Numbered from the stretch's first letter, positions 1-6,845 are shown. The stretch is 9,520 nt of DNA from Anaerohabitans sp036788095 (GCA_036788095.1 DAIQOA010000164.1:1-9520), one strand, 5' to 3'. A program made the numbers and translations. Notes: generated from the letters alone by a model not told the origin.

Positions 1-3000
1 GAGCCGGTGCTGCTGCTGAAGGCCTGTGCGCGAAAAACGCCGCTCGAATCGGTCAATCCCTCTGCAGGCGTAATCGTCGCGGCCATGCCGCTTCCAGTCA
101 AACCGACCGGACACCGGGCGACGGGATTGCCGTAGCGGTCTCTGACAACCAGCGCGATGGCGCTGCCGTTCGCACTGCCGGTGTACGCCGGAGAAGAAGC
201 GGTGAGCGCGGATTGACCTTGATCCGGAACCTCCGGCAGGGCCAGGGCGGTCACCCTCAACGGCGAACCGGCCATCGGTGCGCCGGCGTCATTAAGCGCG
301 GTGATTTCCAGCTGTTGAGTGGCTTGGCCTGCTTCAGTGCCCAACCGCCATCCCGCTGCTGCGAACCCCTGGCTGTTCGTCATCGCATTCTGAACGCTGT
401 CCAGCGTGGCAGTCAGAACCCCTTTTCCTTTTACCACGGCGAACCGAACCGGATGACCGGAAACCGCTGCGCCGTTCATATCCGTGACTTTTACTTGCAC
501 CATTTCAGCCAGAGCCATAAAGACCGTTCCCGTGGGAACAGCTGCTGAAACCAGTTCCATCCGCATGCTGACCGCCTGAGCGGCTGCCGAATAGATGATC
601 GGTGAATTGCCTAGTTGGATCGTGCCGTTAAAGGCAGCCGCGGAAATCTTGTTGTTCATGCCCGCTTCACCCAAAACCCAGCGCACCTGCGCCAGACCGG
701 TTGCATCACTCACAACCTGCATAGTCTGAACGCTATCCGGCAGAAAAACGCCGGTCCCGGCAGTCACTGTGAAAATCACCGCAACCCGACCGACCCCCAG
801 TCCGCTCTCATCGATGACCTGAACCGTCACCGGTTCATCGATCTCCTGATGGGCATAACCGGTCAACCATTGATTGGGATTGGTGATGGGAAACAATCGG
901 GCCGGGACCGTCATCGGCGTAGAAGCATAGAATCGCACCGGGCTGTTGAGCAGCGGGTCCTCATCAAAATCGCTCGTTGCCTCCACCACATAGACCGAGT
1001 CGCCCCGTTCTGCTGCCAGCACCAGATAGACCTTGGCCAATCCGAACGAATCGGAAAGTACCGTCTGACTGCGCTGACCCTGCAAAGTGCCGGTGGAACT
1101 GAGAACCGTGAAATGCACCGGATGGCCTGGAACCGGATTGTCGTGCACATCGGTCACGCGGACAGCAAACGGCTCCGCGAGCTGGGTGTGAATCGAACCG
1201 ACCTGTATTTGGCTGGACGCCGGCGTCAACGAAGCCGGACGATCGGCGACCGCTGAGATACGGAAGATATAACTGCCGGGATTCAGACCAGCGGCAAAGG
1301 CCTTTACCTGTTGGCTGTCGCTGCCGGCCACTGTGCCGACCCGATAGTGCGCAGCGGCGATACCCTGCTCATCGGTCGCAGCGGTCAGCAATTGGGCGTT
1401 GTTGGAAAAAACACCGTCGCCTTTCACCACGGTGAATTGCACCTGAAATCCTGACACTGGATTTTTATAGCTGTCGGTCACAGCCACCTGAATCGGGCTC
1501 TGCATAAGCGTGCCAAGAACGCCGCTCAGTTGGGTCGCGGAAACCGCGGTGAATCCAACTGCCGGGCCGGCTGTAGCACTGGCCCAAAAAACAGCCGGAG
1601 CGGCGCTGAACGCAGCGCCGGCCTCCACGGTATAGACATTGATCCCCGCCTTGGTACCTACAGTAAATTGTGCGGCCGCCAGGCCGTTTCCATTTGAAAC
1701 CGCCGTAACCTGAGGGCTGCCGTTGAAATGACCGTCACCGGTCTTGACTTGGAAGAGCACGGTCTGTGCGGAGACCGGATTGTTATAGCCATCCAAAACC
1801 CGCACCTGAAAAGGTGCTTGCAAAACCGTGGCCACCTGCGCCTGCTGATGATCGCCGGAAACCGGTAGAAGAGAGGCCGGACGCGCAGCCAACGCCAAGG
1901 CCGTGGCCGTGGCTGGAGAGTTGATCAGTCCCGGCGCTTCCGCGGTGATTTTTTGTTCACCGGCCCGTGTGGACAGCTGCCACCAGGCCTGCACCATGCC
2001 CTCTGCATTGGTGTACAGCGTGATGGCCGTATCGCTGCTTGCGCTCTGACCCGCGGAAACATGCCCACCGCCCCAGGCGTGGAAACGCACCGGATAGGCG
2101 ACGACCGGTTTGCTGCTGTCGTTAAGCACAAAGAGCTGCAGGGGTTTGCTCAGCACGCGGTTGACCGTGTCGGTTTGCATGGTCCAATTGTACAGGCGCA
2201 GTTCGGTGGCCACGCCGGTGACTGTGGCCTGAAATGTAACCGGCGAATTGATCACGCTGTCGGTCGCCGCGTTGACCCGCTGCAGGCTGGAAGAGCCGCC
2301 TACGGTGAGAAGAACAGAAGCCCGGCCATCGGCGTCGGTCAGGGTCTGTCCGTCCGCCGGCGTCAGCGTGCCGCCGCCGGAGAGCACGCTGAAACGAACC
2401 GGGCGTGCGCTCACGCCATTGCCGAAAGCGTCATGCACCGCGACGGTCAGCGGCTCAGCCAGCCTTTCTCCTTTTTTGCTCGCCACCTGATTGTCGCCGG
2501 AGATCTTGACCAGGCTGGTGGGTTTGTCGGCCAACGCGGTGACCGTGAACTGTGCCGCCGGCACTGCGGGATAGGGTGACGCTTTGGCCTGAATGACCAG
2601 GGGTCCGGCATTCTGTCCCAACTGCAGCTGCCGCCAGGCCAGGCCGTTTTGGTCCGTGGCTAAAAGATCATCGCTGTTCTGCTCTCCCAGCGCCACCGGC
2701 GTGTAATAGGCGTCCATGGTGAACAGGGCCCGATCGATCTGCAGCGCTCCGGCGTCCCAGCGCATCAGCAGAACATGGGCGCCGCTGCTGAGCGCATAAA
2801 GGCGATCAACGCTCGCCAGAGCGAGCCGCTGCCACTGCCAGCCTGCGGTAGGAGGTACGGTCATGGTCTCGGCGACAGTACCATCCATTTTCACAGACAG
2901 GGCCACCGGCGACGAATCCGGATTTTTCAGCCGCAGCCAGAGATAATAATCGGCCGCCTGACTGATCTGAAAGCGCAGCGTATCGAACCCGGCGCCCCCG

Positions 3001-3299
3001 CCCAGCGGAGAACGCATGATCAGTCCGCCTCCGCTGCATTGATCATCGTAACACCAGCGCATCGCGCCTGACAGCCCTCCTAGTTCCGGCTCCAGCCAGA
3101 GCGCGCTGGAGGGCGCGGCCGGCTCGATCAGTTGGCCGTCGCCGGAAAGCACAGTGAAATCCACCCGCACGTTCGCCACCGGACGATGGTTTGCATCGAC
3201 CAGTTTGACGGTGAGCGGGGCGTTCAGCGTGCGGCCCACCACCGCCGACTGATCCCCGCCCGCCTCGGCCAGCAGCTGAGCGGGCGCACCACTGGAGAC
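1..3299 (-). repeat. Array of nine Big_1-like (invasin/intimin-type) Ig modules, last one cut by the window edge
   Basis: Modules start near residues 752, 1012, 1116, 1226, 1334, 1440, 1551, 1663 and 1777, about 100-115 residues apart except for the first, which carries an insert. The shared pattern is SGDxQ, then a P-x-x-V-x-V-x-D strand, N-P-V-x-x-x-P-V-x-F-x-V, a G-x-G turn, a T-[DN]-x-x-G-x-A strand, an LG-T-x-AG turn and a final V-x-A strand. Big_1 modules usually form rigid rods that hold a functional head away from the cell surface. Copies are well diverged in both protein and DNA. Module 3 (near 1116-1225) is the most degenerate and lacks the SGDxQ start. Confidence 0.85.
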
Positions 3300-5552
3300 C
3301 GGATCAATCTCGGGTTCAATGGTGATGGACTGGTCTGCGGCCAGATCGCACAGGGCGCGCAACGTGCCGTCGGCAAAGAGCGCCAGCAAATCGACGCGGC
3401 TTTCACCGCCCAGACCAAAGTGCTGGGTGGGCGATGGTTGAGTGAGATGACCGGAGGCGGAGACGATCTCCCGATAGCCCAGCAGCGCCGCGGGATTGCC
3501 AAGTTCACCGCTGCGATAGCACCAGAGTTTGGCGCCAAATCCTCCGGAGAGACCGGAGGGACCCCTGGCCGTGACGTGAAGAAAGTGATTGGCATTGGTA
3601 AGCGTATTCTGCTTCAACACGCTGAACGCGTCGGCGCGGTGAAAGAACGCATCCATATCGCCGTCGTTATCCGCATCCCAGGCTGAGGCGGCGCGTACGT
3701 CGCCGGCGAACACTTCGGCGCCGGTGTCGTCGACCCGGGTGAAGCGCAGGCCGCCGTCGTTGCGATACAGGGCGCCCGCGTTCGCTTCTCCGCTGGTGAG
3801 GATGTCCTGCCGGCCGTCGTTGTCAAAGTCGGCGAGGAGAATGGAATATCCATTCATCGGGATGGCCGCCGCGGCGCTGACGTCGGTAAAGGCGCCGCCG
3901 GCGTTCTGGTACACGCGCAGCAACGGATCAGCGTCGCCGCTGATGTCGGACACGGTGATCAGCAGGTCGGAATCCCCGTCATTGTCCAAATCGCTCCAGT
4001 ACACGCCGTTGCCTTTGTGGTTCAAATTCACGCCCAGCGCGGCCGCGCGATCGGTAAAAACGCCGGCGCCGTCGTTGACATAGAGTCGATTGGCGGCGAA
4101 GCGTTTGACCACATACAGGTCCACATCGCCGTCGAGGTCGAAATCACACGCCGCGGCGCTCTGACGTTCCACACTGCTGGATTCTTTGACGTCGTTGCAG
4201 CCACGGTCTCTGCGGGTGAAATACCCCTTGCCGTCATTCAGATACAATTCGTTGGGCGCACGCTTGTTGAGCACAAACAGATCCAGGTCGCCGTCGCCTT
4301 CCACATCAAAGGACAGCACCGAGGTGGTTTCTTCGGAAGACGACTCAATGCCGCGGCTGGAGGTCACGTTACGAAACGATTGATGGTTCACGTTTTCAAG
4401 CAGAACGTTCTGTCCCGGAGAATGGGCGTTGAACAGATCTAGATCGCCGTCGCCGTCCATGTCAAAGAACACCACTCCCCGGCTGTTGCCCGCATCTTTG
4501 GCCTGCCAGGCGGCCGCGGATTCCGGGTACGGGAGCGTATCCCCGCTGGCGTACAAGGCATGCCGGTTCTGTTTAGAGGAGGCGGCGATCCGGCTAAGAT
4601 ACAGTTCATCCTTGCCGTCGTTGTTGAGATCCGCCAGCGCCATTCCCTGACCGCCGTAATAATGATCAAGTCCCGCTACGCCGAAACGCCAGGTGGCATC
4701 GGTGAACCACCTCGGCGTGCCCGAGATCAGCGGCGCCAACACGTCCATATACGCATGCGCCATCACTTCATGGCCGCGCGAGTTGGGATGCAGATCATCA
4801 GCCATGAGGACCGTTGCATCGGTGGCAGCCCACAAAGGATTTTCCAAAAACCGTGTGAAATGATCGCACAGATAAACCGGTTCCAACCGGCCGGTGAGAT
4901 GCCCTTTTTGGAAATCCTGGACCATCTTGGCGAGTTGTGTGTTGAACACCACCACCAGACTGTCCTCGCCTTTTCTGGGGATGATCTGGCTGACGACGAT
5001 ATGCTGCAGATATTGTCCCTTGCCGTAGCGCCAGGTCAGCAGATATTTCACCAGCGTGATCATGGGCTCGATGTTGGCGGTGAATCCATTGGTGCCCAGA
5101 TGAATGGCCGCCATGGTGGGTTGGAATTTTTCCATATCCGCGGCAACATCCATGGACCCGCCGGCAGAAAATTCCCAGATCTTGCTGCCGCCTTTGAAAT
5201 GCCCCTCATAGGGCGATTCGCCGGAACTGCCGACAAAATCCGGAGACAAGCCCGCGGTCTGCAACAGCTGATATAATATTTTGCGAAAACCGATGGAATC
5301 GGATGCACCGCGCCCCTCGGTGATAGAATCCCCGATCAGCATCAGGCGTGGAGAAGCGCCGAAAACCATGGGCGCCGGCTGAAGCGACTGCGTTTGCACC
5401 GTTGAACTTGGTAAAGGTGCAGCCACCGATGACGGCAAAACCGGCGTTCCCTTTTGCGATGCAGGCGCAGACTGATCCGCTGAAGCATAAAGGGGCCACG
5501 AAAAAACCAATAAAAGTAAAAAAATCCCGCCTGGCAAACGGTGTTTCAGCAT
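1..5552 (-). CDS. Secreted multidomain SGNH hydrolase with FG-GAP propeller, ASPIC/UnbV domain and Big_1 Ig-like stalk (C-terminus off window)
   Basis: I translated the frame codon by codon from 5564 to the left edge and found no stop: at least 1850 residues. Residues 1-25 are a signal peptide (KHR n-region, hydrophobic core, ASA cleavage site), followed by a Ser/Pro/Gln-rich linker. Residues about 65-275 are an SGNH hydrolase: GDS at 74-76, GTN with Asn155, and DDLH with Asp252 and His255. Its first block resembles carbohydrate esterase family 3. Then come seven FG-GAP blades (about 295-650), ASPIC/UnbV (about 652-741) and nine Big_1-like Ig modules (about 752 to the edge), the first split by a jelly-roll-like insert. 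A likely role, by inference, is deacetylating or de-esterifying glycans outside the cell. I chose the ATG at 5552 because GGAG lies 6 bases upstream and it gives a cleaner signal peptide. The in-frame ATG at 5564 adds four residues and is a real alternative. The gene is divergent from folB. The substrate is unknown. Confidence 0.9.
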   Translation of the reverse strand, partial: MLKHRLPGGIFLLLLVFSWPLYASADQSAPASQKGTPVLPSSVAAPLPSSTVQTQSLQPAPMVFGASPRLMLIGDSITEGRGASDSIGFRKILYQLLQTAGLSPDFVGSSGESPYEGHFKGGSKIWEFSAGGSMDVAADMEKFQPTMAAIHLGTNGFTANIEPMITLVKYLLTWRYGKGQYLQHIVVSQIIPRKGEDSLVVVFNTQLAKMVQDFQKGHLTGRLEPVYLCDHFTRFLENPLWAATDATVLMADDLHPNSRGHEVMAHAYMDVLAPLISGTPRWFTDATWRFGVAGLDHYYGGQGMALADLNNDGKDELYLSRIAASSKQNRHALYASGDTLPYPESAAAWQAKDAGNSRGVVFFDMDGDGDLDLFNAHSPGQNVLLENVNHQSFRNVTSSRGIESSSEETTSVLSFDVEGDGDLDLFVLNKRAPNELYLNDGKGYFTRRDRGCNDVKESSSVERQSAAACDFDLDGDVDLYVVKRFAANRLYVNDGAGVFTDRAAALGVNLNHKGNGVYWSDLDNDGDSDLLITVSDISGDADPLLRVYQNAGGAFTDVSAAAAIPMNGYSILLADFDNDGRQDILTSGEANAGALYRNDGGLRFTRVDDTGAEVFAGDVRAASAWDADNDGDMDAFFHRADAFSVLKQNTLTNANHFLHVTARGPSGLSGGFGAKLWCYRSGELGNPAALLGYREIVSASGHLTQPSPTQHFGLGGESRVDLLALFADGTLRALCDLAADQSITIEPEIDPVSSGAPAQLLAEAGGDQSAVVGRTLNAPLTVKLVDANHRPVANVRVDFTVLSGDGQLIEPAAPSSALWLEPELGGLSGAMRWCYDDQCSGGGLIMRSPLGGGAGFDTLRFQISQAADYYLWLRLKNPDSSPVALSVKMDGTVAETMTVPPTAGWQWQRLALASVDRLYALSSGAHVLLMRWDAGALQIDRALFTMDAYYTPVALGEQNSDDLLATDQNGLAWRQLQLGQNAGPLVIQAKASPYPAVPAAQFTVTALADKPTSLVKISGDNQVASKKGERLAEPLTVAVHDAFGNGVSARPVRFSVLSGGGTLTPADGQTLTDADGRASVLLTVGGSSSLQRVNAATDSVINSPVTFQATVTGVATELRLYNWTMQTDTVNRVLSKPLQLFVLNDSSKPVVAYPVRFHAWGGGHVSAGQSASSDTAITLYTNAEGMVQAWWQLSTRAGEQKITAEAPGLINSPATATALALAARPASLLPVSGDHQQAQVATVLQAPFQVRVLDGYNNPVSAQTVLFQVKTGDGHFNGSPQVTAVSNGNGLAAAQFTVGTKAGINVYTVEAGAAFSAAPAVFWASATAGPAVGFTAVSATQLSGVLGTLMQSPIQVAVTDSYKNPVSGFQVQFTVVKGDGVFSNNAQLLTAATDEQGIAAAHYRVGTVAGSDSQQVKAFAAGLNPGSYIFRISAVADRPASLTPASSQIQVGSIHTQLAEPFAVRVTDVHDNPVPGHPVHFTVLSSTGTLQGQRSQTVLSDSFGLAKVYLVLAAERGDSVYVVEATSDFDEDPLLNSPVRFYASTPMTVPARLFPITNPNQWLTGYAHQEIDEPVTVQVIDESGLGVGRVAVIFTVTAGTGVFLPDSVQTMQVVSDATGLAQVRWVLGEAGMNNKISAAAFNGTIQLGNSPIIYSAAAQAVSMRMELVSAAVPTGTVFMALAEMVQVKVTDMNGAAVSGHPVRFAVVKGKGVLTATLDSVQNAMTNSQGFAAAGWRLGTEAGQATQQLEITALNDAGAPMAGSPLRVTALALPEVPDQGQSALTASSPAYTGSANGSAIALVVRDRYGNPVARCPVGLTGSGMAATITPAEGLTDSSGVFRAQAFSSSTG
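2697..3119 (-). other. Jelly-roll carbohydrate-binding-like module inserted inside the first Big_1 domain
   Basis: Residues about 812-952 break the first Big_1 module after its SGDGQL turn, and the Ig fold resumes at SDDLLATDQNGLAWRQLQLG. The insert has the layout of CBM6/CBM35-like modules: an acidic first strand (ALWLEPE), a central YYLWLRLKNPDSS strand, SVKMDG, GWQWQRLAL, a SSGAHVLLMRWD strand and a closing IDRALFT strand. Two cysteines in RWCYDDQC could form a small disulfide loop. Carbohydrate binding is inferred from the fold pattern alone. Confidence 0.65.
3330..3599 (-). other. ASPIC/UnbV domain
   Basis: Residues about 652-741 follow the propeller, the usual place for this domain in CRTAC1-like proteins. 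The family signposts are visible: an NHFLHV strand, then GFGAKLWCY (the G.GA position), SASGHLTQPSPTQHFGLGG (the S-Q...H-F-G-L-G box) and a final strand pair LLALFADGT. The function of the domain is not well understood; it commonly caps FG-GAP arrays in secreted proteins. Confidence 0.78.
3600..4675 (-). repeat. Seven FG-GAP/VCBS repeats forming one predicted beta-propeller
   Basis: Seven loops of the form D-x-[DNE]-x-D-G-x-x-[DE] begin at residues 308, 364, 416, 470, 521, 575 and 626 (DLNNDGKDE, DMDGDGDLD, DVEGDGDLD, DFDLDGDVD, DLDNDGDSD, DFDNDGRQD, DADNDGDMD). The 51-56 residue spacing and the count of seven fit one closed integrin-alpha-type propeller. The acidic residues at positions 1, 3 and 5 are kept in six loops; the first has Asn at position 3 and the third has Glu there. 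Calcium binding is therefore likely throughout. The domain follows the hydrolase directly and probably acts as a scaffold or binding platform. Confidence 0.88.
4725..5361 (-). other. SGNH/GDSL hydrolase domain of the large secreted protein
   Basis: Block I reads LIGDSITEGRG with nucleophile Ser76. Block II is in the EGHFKGGS region, block III is HLGTNGF with Asn155, and block V is DDLHPNSRGH with Asp252 and His255. The stretch after block I (GFRKILYQLL, then DFVGSS, then EGH) follows the layout of family CE3 acetylesterases (SYR..L, DFVGS, DHEG). All catalytic positions are present, so the domain is predicted active. The CE3-like assignment is by eye; other SGNH families such as rhamnogalacturonan acetylesterases cannot be excluded. 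Confidence 0.82.
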
Positions 5553-5568
5553 TCCTATCTCCATGACG

Positions 5569-5592
5569 CTCCCAGGAGATCCCTCCTGAGAA
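5569..5592 (-). promoter_or_regulatory. Leader hairpin covering a Shine-Dalgarno sequence of the large secreted gene
   Basis: Read on the minus strand, a 10-bp stem (with G-U pairs) and a 4-base loop forms from CAGGAG and CTCCTG cores separated by GGAT. The best ribosome-binding sequence, AGGAGG, lies in the 5' arm and pairs with CUCCU in the 3' arm. The hairpin ends four bases before the ATG at 5564 and sixteen before the ATG at 5552, which has its own GGAG further downstream. No T-run follows on either strand, so it is not an intrinsic terminator. Confidence 0.45.
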
Positions 5593-5695
5593 AAAATCAG
5601 ACCTGGGTGGTTATAGCTTGTTTATTATAAAACTACTAAAAATCCGCAAAACTGCGTAAAGCTACCAGCGAGAAAGAGCCTGCGCTTATTTGCTA

Positions 5696-5725
5696 ATTTT
5701 ATTATTTTTAAATAAGTTTTGTCAA
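5696..5725 (-). promoter_or_regulatory. Sigma-70-type promoter for the large secreted gene
   Basis: On the minus strand a perfect TTGACA -35 box (5725-5720) is followed after 18 bases by TAAAAT (5701-5696, five of six matches to consensus). The predicted transcription start near 5689 leaves a leader of about 125-135 bases. If the organism is a true Bacteroidetes, its primary sigma factor would prefer a different -35 (TTTG), which would weaken this call. Confidence 0.5.
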
Positions 5726-5743
5726 GGTAATTTATCTTGACAA
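5719..5743. promoter_or_regulatory. Perfect inverted repeat joining the two divergent -35 boxes (possible operator)
   Basis: TTGTCAAG (5719-5726) and CTTGACAA (5736-5743) are perfect 8-bp inverted repeats around a 9-base AT-rich spacer. Six bases of each arm are the -35 hexamer of one of the two divergent promoters. The symmetry may be no more than two consensus boxes back to back. Two further matching bases per arm and the near two-turn centre-to-centre spacing would also suit a dimeric repressor. Confidence 0.4.
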
Positions 5744-5765
5744 TCTGCCCAGTTTTTAATAAATT
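5737..5765 (+). promoter_or_regulatory. Sigma-70-type promoter for the folB-folK-kinase cluster
   Basis: A perfect TTGACA (5737-5742) is followed after 17 bases by TAAATT (5760-5765, four of six matches). The predicted start near 5772 lies just ahead of the GAGGA ribosome-binding site (5778-5782) and the folB ATG at 5793, giving a leader of about 20 bases. Confidence 0.5.
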
Positions 5766-5792
5766 ATCCATACTCTTGAGGAACCAGTAACA

Positions 5793-6313
5793 ATGACCAG
5801 AGATCACATACGCATTCGCGGCATGATTTTTCATGCCTATCACGGCTGTGAACAGGATGAGCGCACCAACGGCCAACGATTTGAAGTGGACCTGGATCTG
5901 GTTTTCGATGCAGCGCCCGCGGCAGCCAGCGACCGCCTCAAAGACACCATCGACGTTCGCCNNNNNNNNNNNNNNNNNNNNNNNNNNNNNNNNNNNNNNN
6001 NNNNNNNNNNNNNNNNNNNNNNNNNNNNNNNNNNNNNNNNNNNNNNNNNNNNNNNNNNNNNGATGCAGCGCCCGCGGCAGCCAGCGACCGCCTCAAAGAC
6101 ACCATCGACGTTCGCCGGGTTTACCGTGAAGTGCAGAATATCGTGACCAACGACCGCTTTTATTTGATTGAGACCCTGGGCGAACACATCGCTCAACGTA
6201 TACTGCAGAGTTTTCCGGTCGGATCAGTGACAGTGGCGGTGCGCAAGCCGTTCGCCCCGCTGGGGGGTCTGACTGATGGGACGGAAATTGAAATCACACG
6301 CGGCCGGCCGTAA
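5793..6313 (+). CDS. folB: Dihydroneopterin aldolase FolB, interrupted by an artificial assembly gap
   Basis: FolB converts 7,8-dihydroneopterin to 6-hydroxymethyl-7,8-dihydropterin and glycolaldehyde in cytoplasmic folate synthesis. As written, the frame is broken by 100 N plus a repeated 55-base stretch. Removing 155 bases (5962-6116) gives a continuous 121-residue protein, the normal family length. In it, Glu23 (of the GCEQDERTNGQ segment), the pterin-binding Glu75 (LIETLGEHIA) and Lys100 (VAVRKP) align with Glu22, Glu74 and Lys100 of the Staphylococcus aureus enzyme, and GTEIEITRG forms the closing strand. The ATG at 5793 has GAGGA ten bases upstream and is the first gene of the plus-strand cluster. 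The last 38 bases overlap folK. The gene is almost certainly intact in the organism. Related epimerase activity (as in FolX) is less likely given folK next door. Confidence 0.9.
5907..6116. other. Scaffold gap: 100 N flanked by an exact 55-base duplication
   Basis: Positions 5962-6061 are exactly 100 N, a common placeholder for a gap of unknown size. The 55 bases before it (5907-5961) are identical to the 55 bases after it (6062-6116). Merging the two copies restores an uninterrupted folB. The two contigs therefore overlap and nothing is missing. Confidence 0.93.
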
Positions 6314-6845
6314 CGCGACCAACGCCGGCATTGCCCACATCAGTATGGGCTCGAATCTGGGCGATCGCCTGTTCTATCTCTGTGCAGCGGTCCGCCGGCT
6401 GATGGCAGAAGCGGAGATCCATTTGCAGGCTCTGTCCAGCGTATACGAGACGGAGCCGGTGGGCAAGGCTGATCAAGCCGATTTTCTCAATGCCGTCCTG
6501 CAGATACAAACATCGTGGCAGCCGCGTCGGCTTCTGGACCATCTGTTTAAAGTGGAGCGGCAGTTAGGCCGGCAGCGCGGCGAGCGCTGGGGCCCTCGCA
6601 CGATTGATCTGGATCTTCTGGCCATGGCGGATGCAATGAGCAACGATCCGGAACTGGTGCTTCCACATCCACGTCTGACCGGACGCCGGTTTGTGCTTTT
6701 ACCGTTTGCGGAAATAGCGCCGGAGTGGCAGTTGCCGGGGTTCGAAAAAACGATCGCGCAGCTTTTGTCTGCCTGTCCGGATCCTCATCGCGTTAATTTG
6801 TATCTGACCTCAACGGAGTTTCGTCGAAGGATTCAAACGATATGA
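6276..6845 (+). CDS. folK: 2-amino-4-hydroxy-6-hydroxymethyldihydropteridine pyrophosphokinase FolK (HPPK)
   Basis: FolK transfers pyrophosphate from ATP to 6-hydroxymethyl-7,8-dihydropterin, the product of FolB next door, in the cytoplasm. The 189-residue protein has the full HPPK signature: GSNLGDR (25-31), SSVYETEPVGKADQADFLNAV region (54-74) and RWGPRTIDLDLL (104-115). Trp105, Arg108, the magnesium ligands Asp111 and Asp113, His131 and Arg137 align with Trp89, Arg92, Asp95, Asp97, His115 and Arg121 of the E. coli enzyme at a constant offset of 16. The offset reflects a basic N-terminal extension of about 20 residues. The ATG at 6276 overlaps the folB end by 38 bases and is preceded by a G-run about 8 bases upstream; the next ATG (6345) falls inside the GSN motif and is too late. 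The stop overlaps the kinase start as ATGA, so the two are probably translationally coupled. Confidence 0.94.
   Translation: MGRKLKSHAAGRNATNAGIAHISMGSNLGDRLFYLCAAVRRLMAEAEIHLQALSSVYETEPVGKADQADFLNAVLQIQTSWQPRRLLDHLFKVERQLGRQRGERWGPRTIDLDLLAMADAMSNDPELVLPHPRLTGRRFVLLPFAEIAPEWQLPGFEKTIAQLLSACPDPHRVNLYLTSTEFRRRIQTI

Noticed and set aside
615..1256. A 213-codon plus-strand open frame
   Set aside because: It lies antisense to the Ig-stalk coding frame, which I translated without a stop and which shows clear repeated Big_1 motifs. Its own product shows no recognisable domain.
1953..2579. A 208-codon plus-strand open frame
   Set aside because: It is antisense to Big_1 modules 2-3. GC-rich coding sequence readily produces such shadow frames; no domain or ribosome-binding context supports it.
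1..3299. The repeated region as a DNA-level tandem repeat or a transposon relic
   Set aside because: The repetition is in protein fold only. Module DNA sequences are well diverged, and I see no terminal repeats or transposase.
4560..5276. A 238-codon plus-strand open frame
   Set aside because: It is antisense to the SGNH domain and first propeller blade, whose catalytic motifs fix the true frame on the minus strand.
5569..5598. The hairpin next to an A/T run as an intrinsic terminator
   Set aside because: On the plus strand it is followed by A residues, and on the minus strand the T-run precedes the stem. Neither orientation gives stem followed by U-run.
5907..6116. A genuine tandem duplication within folB
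   Set aside because: The copies are exactly identical, exactly 55 bases, and separated by exactly 100 N. Merging them restores a normal FolB, so an assembly artefact is far more likely.
5793..6313. folB as a pseudogene
   Set aside because: The only frame break is the scaffold gap. The repaired protein has normal length and all catalytic residues.
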